Assembly: GCA_002742885.1 (NCBI GenBank)
Contig: PDOO01000036.1
Coordinates: 1-59,219, forward strand
DNA: 59,219 nucleotides
DNA from: Candidatus Cloacimonadota bacterium
GTDB lineage: Bacteria; Cloacimonadota; Cloacimonadia; Cloacimonadales; GCA-2742885
Direction of reading: 5' to 3'
The notes beneath the pieces are model-generated. The model had not been told where the DNA came from and searched no databases. It was given only the letters and a program-made list of their open reading frames with translations. The translations under genes and the position numbers were made by a program. Shown in pieces: positions 19,201-28,517 of this stretch (position 1 is its first letter; each line of letters starts with the position of its first letter).

Positions 19201-19235
19201 CAAATACGATTTTTTTAATTTTAGCTTATTGTCAA
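19201..19235 (-). promoter_or_regulatory. Candidate ppdK promoter
   Basis: On the minus strand TTGACA (19235-19230) is followed 23 bases later by TATTTG (19206-19201), about 75 bases before the ppdK ATG. The spacing is longer than for sigma-70, though a similar TTGAC/TAT pair occurs before pepD and the ORP operon. Tentative. Confidence 0.25.
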
Positions 19236-19306
19236 CGCTTTTTGAGGATGTTTTGTTTTAATCTCCGCAAGACAGCATAAAAAGACGGAAAAACCAATAA
19301 AAATAA

Positions 19307-21667
19307 CTATTTTATTTTACGGTTTTTAACGTATTTATTAAGGAAATCGATATATTCCGCAAGTAAATGGAGATGAGTTTCTTTCGTTACGTAAGAATGA
19401 TCTTCCAGAGGCAATTCCAGATAACGACAAGTTCCGCCGTTACCTTCTATAGCCTGATACAAGCGTTTGCTTTGTATGGGATAAGTGCCGGGATTGGAAT
19501 CTTCCAAGCTGTGAATAAGCAATAAAGGTTCATTAATCTTATCGGCAAACATGAAAGGAGAAATATTAAAATAAATATCTTTTGCTTTCCAAAAAGTTCT
19601 GCGCTCGCTTTGAAATCCGAAAGGAGTAAGAGTTCTGTTGTAGGCTCCGTTTTTGGCAATGCCGGCAGCAAAAATATCTGTTCTCGCCAATAAATTAACA
19701 ACCATAAAAGCTCCGTAACTGTGTCCTGTAACGGCAACCCTTTCAGGGTCTATAATCTCCCGAGAATCCAAATAATCAACGGCTGCTTGCGCGCAATCTC
19801 TTATTTGATCTATAAAAGTATCGTTTGCCGTTTCCGGATCACCCACTACGGCAATATTGGCGTTTTCTAAAACGGCGAATCCTTCCAAACACATATACAA
19901 ATCTCGGGAACCCCAAAAATAATTAAATTTATTTTGATAATTCACTTTTTGGGATGCCAGTTCTTTGGACGTATATTCCCTGGGATAAGCATGCAAAAGA
20001 AGCGGCAATCTCTCTCCTTTTTTATAATCGGCAGGAAGATAAAGCATCCCGGATAATTCCAGACCGTCTTTTCTTTTATAAGTTATAAATTCTTTTTTTA
20101 AAGATGTTAATTCAGGAGTCGGATCGATATAATCCGTAACTTTTTCGTATTTTCCTTCGGAATAAATAAATTTATTGGGATAATCAACGGGAGATTCTCG
20201 ATGTATAACCAGTTTATTCATTTTATCATCAAGATTACCTATGCAATATTCATAAAAATTTCGTTCCGATTTCCAGATATCGGATTTTTTGCCTGTATCA
20301 AGTTCAAGAGAGTAAATTTTAGGATAAGTTCCTTCCTCCGAATATTCTTGTTTGGTAAAATAAATTTTATTTTCGTAAACCAGAGGCATTTTGTCATTGG
20401 CATTGTTTTTTGTTTCAAACATTGATCCTAATCTTGCTTCATGATCGTCGATGCTTGAATTTTGCAATTCTGTTGTTTTATTATTTTTCATATCATATAA
20501 AGTTACGTAATACCAATTATTTTCTCTGTCGTATTCGCTTACAGTATAATAATTTTCATTAATCGGTGTCATGCCGGCAAATCTGAACTTCAACTTACGC
20601 CCTTTTACAAAATCCTTATCTTTTTCAGGATTAAAAGAGAGTAATCTGTCTCTGAATTCAGCTTTATTTTTCGGCAAACCGCCGTCCAAAGCTTCGACGG
20701 CAACCAAAGTTGAGGGTTTAACGGGATTCCAAAAAATATGTCTCGGTCCTGTTACAGTCTGCCCGGCAACCAAATTTACGGCAGGAGCTTCCGATTTCAA
20801 AACTTTTATCAATTTTCCTTTATTATTATATAACTTGTAAGTATTTCCGAATTTCCACCACGGTACTTTGTAAGAAACGGAATCAATTGTTCGAGCAATG
20901 AAATATCTGCCGTCCGGCGAGTACTCCAAATTCCTGTAAATTGCCGGTTCCAGAATTTTTCTGCTTTCACCGGATTCTATATCTATCAAATAAGGAACGG
21001 AAGAAGAATAATACTTAAATAAATCTTCTTCGTATTTTGATGAAACAAGGTTCGGATAAGTCCTGAGTTGTCCGGCTTTTTCTCCTGTTTCGTAAATAAC
21101 GGGACCGGGAGGAATGATATCTTTTCCCGGCTTTTCCGAATTTTTAAAAGCTCGCAATTGCGCTAAAACATGTTTTCCGTCCGGCATTATCCGAAAAGCG
21201 TCAGCAATTGCTTGAGATAATCCTTCAGCGAGTTTTTTGCGTTTGTTCGTATCCAAATCATAAAGCCAAAGAATAATTTTATCTTCTTTGTATTCGTTAA
21301 AAAGAAAGTATTTCTCATCGTAAGAAATATCAGCCCATCCGTATTTTCCGGGCGGTATGTTAAGCGTTACGGTTTGTTTTGTCTCCAAATCAAGAATTTT
21401 AAATTCTGTTACGTAAGAATTGCGTTTTTGAGCAAAATTAGATTCAGTGATTTCAATTCCGCCTTTGACAAAAGTTTTTCTTGCCAGCTCTTCCATAGGA
21501 AGATAACGAGTTTTTTCCAATAAAAGCAAAGAATTTCTCTTCTTCAAAACGGCAGTTCCCGGAAGAGACTTTTGATTATTAAATATTTCGGTAATTTTTA
21601 GGGAAGGCTCGTCATAGCCGAATAACAGAGTTGTCATTAACATAATAAGTATTATTGCAGGTTTCAT
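19307..21667 (-). CDS. Secreted prolyl-oligopeptidase family (S9) peptidase
   Basis: The 786-residue protein has a short signal peptide (residues 1-17), a long WD/beta-propeller-like N-terminal region with repeated beta-strand units such as YSPDGRYFIART, and a C-terminal alpha/beta-hydrolase domain. The catalytic triad is visible as Ser650 in GHSYGAF, Asp723 in SLEDSNPGT and His757 in EDHSY. S9 enzymes cleave short peptides, often at the C-side of proline or as acylaminoacyl or dipeptidyl peptidases. It probably works in the periplasm on imported peptides. GAGGAAAA precedes the ATG. The gene stands alone. Confidence 0.88.
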   Translation of the reverse strand: MKPAIILIMLMTTLLFGYDEPSLKITEIFNNQKSLPGTAVLKKRNSLLLLEKTRYLPMEELARKTFVKGGIEITESNFAQKRNSYVTEFKILDLETKQTVTLNIPPGKYGWADISYDEKYFLFNEYKEDKIILWLYDLDTNKRKKLAEGLSQAIADAFRIMPDGKHVLAQLRAFKNSEKPGKDIIPPGPVIYETGEKAGQLRTYPNLVSSKYEEDLFKYYSSSVPYLIDIESGESRKILEPAIYRNLEYSPDGRYFIARTIDSVSYKVPWWKFGNTYKLYNNKGKLIKVLKSEAPAVNLVAGQTVTGPRHIFWNPVKPSTLVAVEALDGGLPKNKAEFRDRLLSFNPEKDKDFVKGRKLKFRFAGMTPINENYYTVSEYDRENNWYYVTLYDMKNNKTTELQNSSIDDHEARLGSMFETKNNANDKMPLVYENKIYFTKQEYSEEGTYPKIYSLELDTGKKSDIWKSERNFYEYCIGNLDDKMNKLVIHRESPVDYPNKFIYSEGKYEKVTDYIDPTPELTSLKKEFITYKRKDGLELSGMLYLPADYKKGERLPLLLHAYPREYTSKELASQKVNYQNKFNYFWGSRDLYMCLEGFAVLENANIAVVGDPETANDTFIDQIRDCAQAAVDYLDSREIIDPERVAVTGHSYGAFMVVNLLARTDIFAAGIAKNGAYNRTLTPFGFQSERRTFWKAKDIYFNISPFMFADKINEPLLLIHSLEDSNPGTYPIQSKRLYQAIEGNGGTCRYLELPLEDHSYVTKETHLHLLAEYIDFLNKYVKNRKIK

Positions 21668-21911
21668 TTTTCCTCATAAAATAAATTTTTTCCCAAAATT
21701 TCAAAACAGATGCCGAACGTCAAATATTATGATTTTATTTTAACGGATTTAAACCGTTATCTATCTTTTTTTAATAGATTTAATCAATATAAATATCTCC
21801 TCATAATCATTTGTATTTCTATAAAATAAATGCAAATAAGACTTCAGGAAATCTTAAAATAAAAACATAAACTCAATAAAGGATAAACTTCAAATTTTTG
21901 TTTAAATAAAA

Positions 21912-21935
21912 AAACAGCTCCGACCGAAGCTGTTT
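21912..21935 (-). terminator. Terminator of the nqr operon
   Basis: AAACAGCT pairs perfectly with AGCTGTTT around an eight-base loop (21920-21927). The run of A to its left gives a U-tract in the minus-strand transcript. It lies 19 bases past the stop of the last gene of the nqr operon. Confidence 0.85.
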
Positions 21936-21954
21936 ATTGTTTGAGATTATAAGT

Positions 21955-22407
21955 TTAAAAAATTACTTCCATCAAATCTTTTATTTCCAAACGATGAGAA
22001 GAACCTTTTCCTTCAAAAAATCCGTGTTCTTCTATCAAATGAATATTCAGAGGAGTAACTTTAATTTCTTTGTTCAGTTTAAGGTTTTTTATTCTTAATT
22101 CTCCTTTGGGATATCTTCCCGGATGAGAAAAGGGACAAAGAAGAAAACCTCTTACGGTTTGATTTTCGATTTCGTAATTTTCATCTACAATAATCGGACC
22201 GTCATAGGCATATACCGAGGAATCGTAGAAATATCTGAGTCTCTCTCCCGCTTCCCGAGAAGTTTTATCGAATTTTTCTAATTCCGCTTTATCGGATTCA
22301 ATAATTTCAAAAAAACTGCGTTGATCATTACCCAGAAATCCGTCTGCCGTCAATACGCCGGCTTCCAGTTTTTTCATTATTTTTTCTTCTTGCGGTATCT
22401 GTTTCAT
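21955..22407 (-). CDS. Conserved hypothetical protein at the end of the nqr operon
   Basis: The 150-residue soluble protein starts with KKLEAGVLTADGFLGNDQRSFFEIIESD, an N-terminal pattern I recall from uncharacterised cytoplasmic proteins of anaerobes. It then has a CPFSHPGRYPKGEL segment and a closing HLIEEHGFFEGKGSSHRLE. The single cysteine with neighbouring His and Pro residues could bind a metal or cofactor, but no function is established. GGGGG lies before the ATG. The start is 18 bases after nqrF and a terminator follows, so it is the last gene of the nqr operon. Confidence 0.8.
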   Translation of the reverse strand: MKQIPQEEKIMKKLEAGVLTADGFLGNDQRSFFEIIESDKAELEKFDKTSREAGERLRYFYDSSVYAYDGPIIVDENYEIENQTVRGFLLCPFSHPGRYPKGELRIKNLKLNKEIKVTPLNIHLIEEHGFFEGKGSSHRLEIKDLMEVIF

Positions 22408-22425
22408 ATTTTCCCCCGTGAAATA

Positions 22426-23523
22426 TTAAAAACTGTCATAGTAAATTTGATCTTCAGGAACGCCCATATCGGTTAATCCTTTGGATACTGCATTAATCAT
22501 GCCGGGACTTCCGCAAAGATAGGCTTCAGTTTGAGCAGGATGTTTTATAAATTCTCCAAAATGAGGCATAATAAAACCTGTTCTTCCTTGCCAATTATCG
22601 TCTTTTTCAGGGCTTGATAATATAGGAACATAAGTAAATTCTTTTAACTTATCTTCATAAGATTTCAAATAATCGGTAAGATATAAATCTTTTACCGCTC
22701 TTGCTCCGAAGAAATAAGTCATTTTTCTTTCGCATCCGGCATCATAAAGATTTTCTATCATAGATTTAATGGGAGCTTTTCCTGAACCGCCGGCAATGAA
22801 AACAATGTCGTTATCGGTATCTCTGATATAAAAATCTCCGAAAGGTCCGGTCAATTTAACTTCATCGTTTTCTTTCAAATAATCATGAACCCAAGTTGTG
22901 CAAATTCCGTCCGGAACCCTTCTTATAATCAATTGAAGATCCTTCGGATTGTTGGGATTGCTTGAAATAGAATAAGCGCGAGATACGGATTGTTTTACTT
23001 TTCCGTATTTAACGGTTGATAATTGCATATATTGTCCGGCTTTGAAATGAATGCTGTCAGGCTCCAGAAGTTCAAAAGTCAATCCTTTAATATCATAAGT
23101 ATAATTTTCTATTTTTTTGACTCGAGCTTTAAACTGTTTTATGGCAAACAACTCTTCCGGAACTTGAATTCGGAGATCATTTTTTACTTTTACCTGACAG
23201 GAAAGTCTGACATTATCCTTAATCTCTGCCGGAGAAAGAAAAGGCTTTTCCGTAGGGAGTAAAGGTCCGCCGCCGTCAACAACTTTTAATTTGCAAAATC
23301 CGCAACTTCCTCGTCCTCCGCAAGCAGAAGGGATAAAGATATTATTTTCAGCTAAACTGCTGAGAAGAGAACTTCCTCCTTTTACTTTGAGTTTCTTCTC
23401 TCCTTTGTTTATATCAATTTCACATTCTCCGTAATTTGCAAATAACATTTCCGCCACAACCAGCATCAGAGACAAAAAAGCCGTAATCCCGACTGCGATT
23501 AATAATTGAATTAAAATTAACAT
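22426..23523 (-). CDS. nqrF: Na+-translocating NADH:quinone oxidoreductase subunit F
   Basis: The 365-residue protein has an N-terminal membrane anchor (3-28), a plant-type [2Fe-2S] domain with Cys68, Cys74, Cys77 and Cys109 (SACGGRGSCGFC and SCQ), a flavin domain with SRAYSISSNP, and an NADH-binding domain with FIAGGSGKAPIKSM and the conserved C-terminus YYDSF. NqrF takes electrons from NADH into the sodium pump via FAD and the iron-sulfur centre. It is the subunit that separates NQR from the related Rnf complex. A GGAG precedes the ATG, 14 bases after nqrE. Confidence 0.95.
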   Translation of the reverse strand: MLILIQLLIAVGITAFLSLMLVVAEMLFANYGECEIDINKGEKKLKVKGGSSLLSSLAENNIFIPSACGGRGSCGFCKLKVVDGGGPLLPTEKPFLSPAEIKDNVRLSCQVKVKNDLRIQVPEELFAIKQFKARVKKIENYTYDIKGLTFELLEPDSIHFKAGQYMQLSTVKYGKVKQSVSRAYSISSNPNNPKDLQLIIRRVPDGICTTWVHDYLKENDEVKLTGPFGDFYIRDTDNDIVFIAGGSGKAPIKSMIENLYDAGCERKMTYFFGARAVKDLYLTDYLKSYEDKLKEFTYVPILSSPEKDDNWQGRTGFIMPHFGEFIKHPAQTEAYLCGSPGMINAVSKGLTDMGVPEDQIYYDSF

Positions 23524-23537
23524 AAGTAAAACTCCGT

Positions 23538-24125
23538 TTATTGAATGACAACGATACCGGAAAATCCGATAAAGGCAAGCGCCATGATTCCGGCAGTGAT
23601 AAGGCTGATTCCCGCTCCTCTCAGACCGACCGGAATAAACTTGTCTTTAAGTTTTTGCCTGATACCCGCCAATGCCAGAATAGCCAATAACCATCCGAGA
23701 CCGCTTCCCGCTCCGAAGCAAACACTCTGGATAAAATTATATTTTCTGATAACCATGAAAAGCGAAACTCCGAATATAGCGCAGTTTACCGTGATAAGAG
23801 GGAGAAAAATTCCCAGAGAATAGTACAAAACAGGCGTAAAATGCTCAATAAGAATTTCCGTCAATTGCACAAAGGCGGCAATGACAATAATAAATATTAT
23901 ATATTGCAGATAAACAATATTCAGAGGAACCAAAATATGGTGATAAACCAAGTAATTAATTGCCGTGGTTACGGTTAAAACGAAAAATACCGCCATCCCC
24001 AATCCCAAAGAAGATTCAACTTCTCTCGAAATGGAAAGAAAAGAACACATTCCGAGAAAATTGGATAACAGGATATTACTTGTAAATATTGCTGCCGTAA
24101 ACAGTATAATCGGGCTGATGTCCAT
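23538..24125 (-). CDS. nqrE: Na+-translocating NADH:quinone oxidoreductase subunit E
   Basis: The 195-residue membrane protein has six segments and the NqrE/RnfA signature ILLSNFLGMCSFLSISREVESSLG (near residue 18) with an iron-ligand-type cysteine, and a second Cys in ITVNCAIFGVSLFMV. NqrD and NqrE form an antiparallel pair that holds an iron centre and part of the sodium path in the inner membrane. A GGGG ribosome binding site precedes the ATG. It lies ten bases after nqrD. Confidence 0.94.
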   Translation of the reverse strand: MDISPIILFTAAIFTSNILLSNFLGMCSFLSISREVESSLGLGMAVFFVLTVTTAINYLVYHHILVPLNIVYLQYIIFIIVIAAFVQLTEILIEHFTPVLYYSLGIFLPLITVNCAIFGVSLFMVIRKYNFIQSVCFGAGSGLGWLLAILALAGIRQKLKDKFIPVGLRGAGISLITAGIMALAFIGFSGIVVIQ

Positions 24126-24135
24126 AAATTTCCCC

Positions 24136-24726
24136 TTATTTTTTATTTTGTTTATTGTGGACTATCCACATTAAAATCGCCAAGGCGAAGAAAGCGCTGG
24201 GAGCCATTACCATAATTGACCATTTAACCCACCAATCGCCTAAAATTTGAAATCCGAAAATCGAACCGAAACCGAACAGTTCGCGTACAGAAGCAATTGC
24301 CAAAAGAACCAGAGTATAACCCAATCCGGCTCCTATTCCGTCAATCATGGAATCAAAAGGTCCGTTCTTGGCGGCAAAAGCTTCCGCCCGTCCCATAATG
24401 ATACAATTTGTGATTATCAACCCGACGTAAGGTCCGAGAGATTTGCTTACTTCCGGCAAAAATGCTTTTAAAACAATATCCACTACGATTACCCAAGACG
24501 CGATAACCAAGGTTTGAGCCATCATTCTGACTCTGCCGGGCGTATATTCGCGCAAAAGAGAAATCGTAAATGACGACAGAGCAAGAGCAAACATTACTCC
24601 GAGTCCCATAATTAAACTGTTCATCATAAGATTTGTAACCGCCAAAGCAGAGCAAATCCCCAAAACATGAAGCAATACGGAATTTTCTTTAAAAGCCGCT
24701 TCTTTAAAAATTTGCATTTTAGTCAT
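24136..24726 (-). CDS. nqrD: Na+-translocating NADH:quinone oxidoreductase subunit D
   Basis: I place the start at the ATG 24726 (MTKMQIFKE) because GGAG lies eight bases before it; a TTG two codons upstream is unlikely. The 196-residue protein has six membrane segments with the conserved LGICSALAVTNLMMNSL and ITNCIIMGRAEAFA cysteine-containing segments shared with NqrE/RnfE. It forms the NqrD-NqrE iron-binding core. The gene overlaps nqrC by eight bases, indicating coupled translation. Confidence 0.93.
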   Translation of the reverse strand: MTKMQIFKEAAFKENSVLLHVLGICSALAVTNLMMNSLIMGLGVMFALALSSFTISLLREYTPGRVRMMAQTLVIASWVIVVDIVLKAFLPEVSKSLGPYVGLIITNCIIMGRAEAFAAKNGPFDSMIDGIGAGLGYTLVLLAIASVRELFGFGSIFGFQILGDWWVKWSIMVMAPSAFFALAILMWIVHNKQNKK

Positions 24727-25342
24727 ACTCAATCTCCATCTCAGTCAAAATATTTTCATATTCATTATGAATCATTTTCAAAACCGCTTTTCCTGATAGA
24801 GTTGCTCCCGTAATTTGTCTGATTTTATTATCTTTTGATTCCTCGTTTTCAGGAATAAGTTCAAAATTTACGATTTTTTTCCCGGAAAGAATAATTTTAT
24901 TTATAAATTGATTTTTAAACCAATCTTCCGTAATTCTTCCGCCCAGACCGGGAGTTTCATTTTGACTGATTATATCAAAACCGGTTATTTTTTTATAATC
25001 GGGACTGACGGCTATTACGGCATTTATCGTACCCCATAATCCGCTTCCGGAAATTTCAAAAGCGTAACCTATTAATCCCTTTTCGTTTGCAGCTTCATAA
25101 TAAATCATATCTCCTTTTTGCTTTTTAGAGATTGATTTTTCAAATTGTTTTTCAATTTCTTTATTCGACAATCCGAATAAATTCAATATTTTTGATTTAA
25201 ACTGTAACTCGTTGTGAAGACTTATTCTTTCTGATGTGGAATGGTACATTGCAGCAACAATTCCGACAAAAAAGAAAGATAAAATAATCATAAAGAACAC
25301 AGGATAAAATCTCTTTTCTCTAAATTCAGTTTTTGATTCCAT
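24719..25342 (-). CDS. nqrC: Na+-translocating NADH:quinone oxidoreductase subunit C
   Basis: The 207-residue protein has one N-terminal membrane segment (15-33) and a periplasmic FMN-binding domain. Its TGATLSGKAV (178-187) carries Thr181, the expected site of covalent FMN attachment by the ApbE flavin transferase. ETPGLGGRI near residue 129 is also characteristic. It is shorter than the roughly 260 residues of Vibrio NqrC. GAGGGG precedes the ATG, which lies two bases after the nqrB stop. No apbE gene is visible in this window. Confidence 0.92.
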   Translation of the reverse strand: MESKTEFREKRFYPVFFMIILSFFFVGIVAAMYHSTSERISLHNELQFKSKILNLFGLSNKEIEKQFEKSISKKQKGDMIYYEAANEKGLIGYAFEISGSGLWGTINAVIAVSPDYKKITGFDIISQNETPGLGGRITEDWFKNQFINKIILSGKKIVNFELIPENEESKDNKIRQITGATLSGKAVLKMIHNEYENILTEMEIEYD

Positions 25343-25344
25343 TT

Positions 25345-26259
25345 TTATCCCCTCTTTTTTTTCATCTTATTAACGGCATATTCAATAATCGGGGTAAAAG
25401 AGTTTGCAAGCAAAAGAGCAAACATAAAACCTTCTCTGAATAAAGAATATTTTCTTATGAAGACGGTCAGGAATCCGATTAAAATCCCGTATATCCAAAC
25501 AGTTGTTTTTTCTTTCGGCATGGAAACCGGGTCGGTTGTCATAAATACCGTTCCGAAAAGCAATCCTCCGTAAATAATAAACGGAATCGGATTTTCGCGG
25601 TAAAACAACAAAGTGAAAACGATAAAAGAAAGCAATGTCGAAACCATCGACTGCCATTTTGCCGTTTTAGTAAAAACCAGATAAACAGCAGCAAGAATAA
25701 TCAAAATTGCTGATGTTTCTCCTATACTTCCCGAAATAAAACCGGCAAAAGCGTTTAAGTCCGAAACTGATTTTGTTCCTGCATCAGCCATGCTTATGGG
25801 GGTGGCTGAAGTCAATAAATCAGGCTGCATCCATTTTACGAAACCTCCCGGAAACTTTGCCAATGGACGTAACCAGTTAACCGTCATTTGATTTGGGAAA
25901 GATACGTAAATAAAAGTTCTTCCGACTATGGCAGGATTAAAGATATTCATTCCGAATCCGCCGAAAACCATTTTCCCGAATAACACTGCAACCGCAGAGC
26001 CGACAGCCGCTATCCATAAAGGAATAGTCGGAGGCAATGTCAGCCCCAGCAGGGTTCCGGTAACGAAAACAGCCATCGATACTTTTTTCCCGGGTTTGTT
26101 TTTAATAAATAAAAACTCCGTGATAAATGCGGTTAAATTGCTTACTGCCAAAACAGCGGCAACTCGCCATCCGAACAAAAAAATCGAGAATAGTATAACG
26201 GGAGACAAAGCATACAAAACTTTGTTCATCATTACCTGTTTTTGGATAATTTGTTTCAT
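25345..26259 (-). CDS. nqrB: Na+-translocating NADH:quinone oxidoreductase subunit B, short form
   Basis: The 304-residue membrane protein belongs to the NqrB/RnfD family: GGFGMNIFNPAIVGRTFIYVS (100-120) is the conserved loop, and TSATPISMAD (150-159) contains Thr153, the likely covalent FMN attachment site. About nine hydrophobic segments are visible. Vibrio NqrB is about 410 residues, so this one is closer in size to RnfD, but the neighbours nqrC-F place it in an NQR complex. GAGG lies before the ATG. It is the first gene of the operon, where nqrA would be expected upstream but is missing. Confidence 0.86.
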   Translation of the reverse strand: MKQIIQKQVMMNKVLYALSPVILFSIFLFGWRVAAVLAVSNLTAFITEFLFIKNKPGKKVSMAVFVTGTLLGLTLPPTIPLWIAAVGSAVAVLFGKMVFGGFGMNIFNPAIVGRTFIYVSFPNQMTVNWLRPLAKFPGGFVKWMQPDLLTSATPISMADAGTKSVSDLNAFAGFISGSIGETSAILIILAAVYLVFTKTAKWQSMVSTLLSFIVFTLLFYRENPIPFIIYGGLLFGTVFMTTDPVSMPKEKTTVWIYGILIGFLTVFIRKYSLFREGFMFALLLANSFTPIIEYAVNKMKKKRG

Positions 26260-26358
26260 TTGTTCCTCATTGAATTGTTATTTTTTTTGCGATTAAATAA
26301 ATAAATTTCATTAAACTGCTCCGCAGATTTGTTTTTGCGATGTTAAAGGACTGTTTAC

Positions 26359-26374
26359 CGTAAAATATTTTACG
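26359..26374. promoter_or_regulatory. Perfect 16-bp palindrome upstream of nqrB
   Basis: CGTAAAATATTTTACG reads the same on both strands. It lies 100 bases before the nqrB start in the gap between nqrB and the yyaL end, a suitable place for a dimeric repressor or activator. No known operator is recognised. Confidence 0.4.
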
Positions 26375-26433
26375 ATTTCAAAATTAAAACCAATAAATTG
26401 CAAGGTTAATTAATTTGCAACAAAAAACAGAAA

Positions 26434-28383
26434 TTATTTTAATTTATTATTATATCTTTTCGTAACTTCTTCTAATACGACATTTAATTTTTTCCCGTAA
26501 GCAAAACATGCATAAATTTCACATCCCGAAAATATTTCTTCATCCGTTTTTACGGTTAAAATAAGAGGATTTTTCATTTTTTTTATCTCCGGCAAAGAAT
26601 TTTCATATTCCGTTTTCGGAATTTTCAGCAAAGTTTGTTTTTCGCGGATTTGTATTCCCGTAAAAACGGCGCTCGGATAAGCTTGAGGATAATCCTCCAA
26701 ATTTGCCGAATCTTCATTAAACATTTTCTCGGCAACGGCAAACATCTCTTGATTTCCCCGATAAAGAGCAATCTCGATTTTGGCTGAAATAACGGATGCA
26801 AGAGGACTTTTATAAGCGTTGTCTTCCGGCGAAGCCTGAGCTTTAAATTCGCCAAGATACCAGCGTTCGTTTCGGTAAAATTTTTCTTCAGCCGTTTTCA
26901 AAAAATCTTCAGCCTTATCTAAATATTTTTCATTTCCGGTTAATCTGTAAGCTTTAAGAAGAGCTTCGCTCAAAAATGCAAAGTCTTCCAGCAAAGCTTC
27001 TTTTTTCAAAATCGAACCGGGCAGTATTTGGTGATAAAGTTTACCGTCTTTGTACAAAGTTTCCAGAAGTTTATTCAAGGTTTGCCGAGCATCTTCAATA
27101 TATGACGGATTCACTTTTTCTCCGACATCAAACAGCGATGAAATAAAAAGAGCATTCCAGGAGGTAAGAATTTTTTTGTCAATAAAAGGGAAAGGAACAT
27201 TTTGTCGCAATTTTTTCAATGCTTCTTTGGCTTTTTCGCAATGTTCCGGTTTTTCGTCGGACAAAAGATAAGGATTGTTCGCAGAATTTTCAAAGTTTCC
27301 GGATTCAGTTATATTAAAATAATTTAAAACGGCGTTTACTTCTTTTACGCTAAAACCGTTTTCCGATAAAATATTTCTTGCTTCTTCAAATTTAAAAACA
27401 AAATATTTTCCTTCTTCGCCGTCGCTGTCTGCATCGCTTGCGCAAAAATATAATCCGTCGAACAAGAACCTTTCTTTCATTGCTTTTATCGTTTCTTCAA
27501 TAACCTTTTTCGTCTCTTCTTCATTTTCCGTTTCATATAATAATGCATAAGCGCTCAAAAGTTCGGCATTGGTGTAAAGCATTTTTTCAAAATGAGGAAT
27601 CATCCATGCTTCATCTGTGCTGTAACGGTAAAATCCTCCCTCTATTTGGTCGTTTATTCCGCCTTTTCTCAAGGCATGCAAAGTTTCTTTTGCCATTTGA
27701 AGGGCGTCGGGATTCTTATTCAAAAGATATATCTTTAAGAGCGTTGAGAGTACGTTTGCTTGAGGAAATTTGGGAGCTGTTCCCATTCCTTTATTTACAA
27801 AATCAAAATCATTTTTTATATTTTGAACAAATTTTTTAATTATTTCATTATCTTTTTTTGTCGTTAATTTTCGAAAATTTTTATATTTTTCGTAAGCTTC
27901 TTCAATACTTTTTCCTGCTTTCAAAAGTTTCTGATTATTTTCTCGATAAGAATTGTTTAAACGGAGAAGAAGTTCTTTAAAACCCAAAAATCCGCCTTGA
28001 TTTTCCCGAGGTATGTAAGTTGCTATAAAAATAACTTTTCTGTCCGGAAGCAAAATGACGCTTAAGGGCCATCCGCCTCCTCTTTGATTAACCAAATAAT
28101 GAATATCCTGATAATATTTATCGACATCCGGCATTTCTTCTCTGTCTGCTTTGATACTGACGAAATATTTGTTGAGAATTGAAGCGACTTCTTCATTTTC
28201 AAAGCTTTCTTTTTCCATGACATGGCACCAATGGCAAGTGCTGTAGCCGATGGAGAGAAAAATCAATTTGCCTTCACGCTCGGCTTTTTCAAATGACTTT
28301 TCATTCCAAGCTGTCCAATTTACGGGATTATCGGCATGTTGTCTGAGGTAAGGGGAATCTTCATATTTTAATTCGTTTGACAT
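26434..28383 (-). CDS. YyaL/DUF255 thioredoxin-domain protein
   Basis: I use the ATG at 28383 because GGAGTAAAT lies directly before it and the product then starts with the family's usual [23 protein letters not shown] (649 residues); an upstream in-frame ATG lacks a site. A thioredoxin-like domain carries CHWC (Cys50, Cys53) in [14 protein letters not shown], and the rest is an alpha/alpha-barrel like N-acylglucosamine epimerases. The family (YyaL, spermatogenesis-associated 20) is widespread and has no firmly known reaction. The gene stands alone between the nqr operon and a divergent MBL-fold gene. Confidence 0.88.
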   Translation of the reverse strand: MSNELKYEDSPYLRQHADNPVNWTAWNEKSFEKAEREGKLIFLSIGYSTCHWCHVMEKESFENEEVASILNKYFVSIKADREEMPDVDKYYQDIHYLVNQRGGGWPLSVILLPDRKVIFIATYIPRENQGGFLGFKELLLRLNNSYRENNQKLLKAGKSIEEAYEKYKNFRKLTTKKDNEIIKKFVQNIKNDFDFVNKGMGTAPKFPQANVLSTLLKIYLLNKNPDALQMAKETLHALRKGGINDQIEGGFYRYSTDEAWMIPHFEKMLYTNAELLSAYALLYETENEEETKKVIEETIKAMKERFLFDGLYFCASDADSDGEEGKYFVFKFEEARNILSENGFSVKEVNAVLNYFNITESGNFENSANNPYLLSDEKPEHCEKAKEALKKLRQNVPFPFIDKKILTSWNALFISSLFDVGEKVNPSYIEDARQTLNKLLETLYKDGKLYHQILPGSILKKEALLEDFAFLSEALLKAYRLTGNEKYLDKAEDFLKTAEEKFYRNERWYLGEFKAQASPEDNAYKSPLASVISAKIEIALYRGNQEMFAVAEKMFNEDSANLEDYPQAYPSAVFTGIQIREKQTLLKIPKTEYENSLPEIKKMKNPLILTVKTDEEIFSGCEIYACFAYGKKLNVVLEEVTKRYNNKLK

Positions 28384-28517
28384 ATTTACTCCTGCTGATT
28401 TCGGTATAAAAAAATGCTCCCGGAAACAATCATTCAATTGCCGAAAATATTTGCTTTTCAAGGAATCGGTTTTTTATTTCTTTGTCAACTGCGAATTGAT
28501 TGTTAATGAGGTAAATT

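Noticed and set aside
25345-26259. Reading the first gene of the nqr operon as rnfD of an Rnf complex
   Set aside because: The operon has nqrF with a [2Fe-2S] NADH dehydrogenase domain and lacks rnfB and rnfC, so NQR fits better despite the short length.
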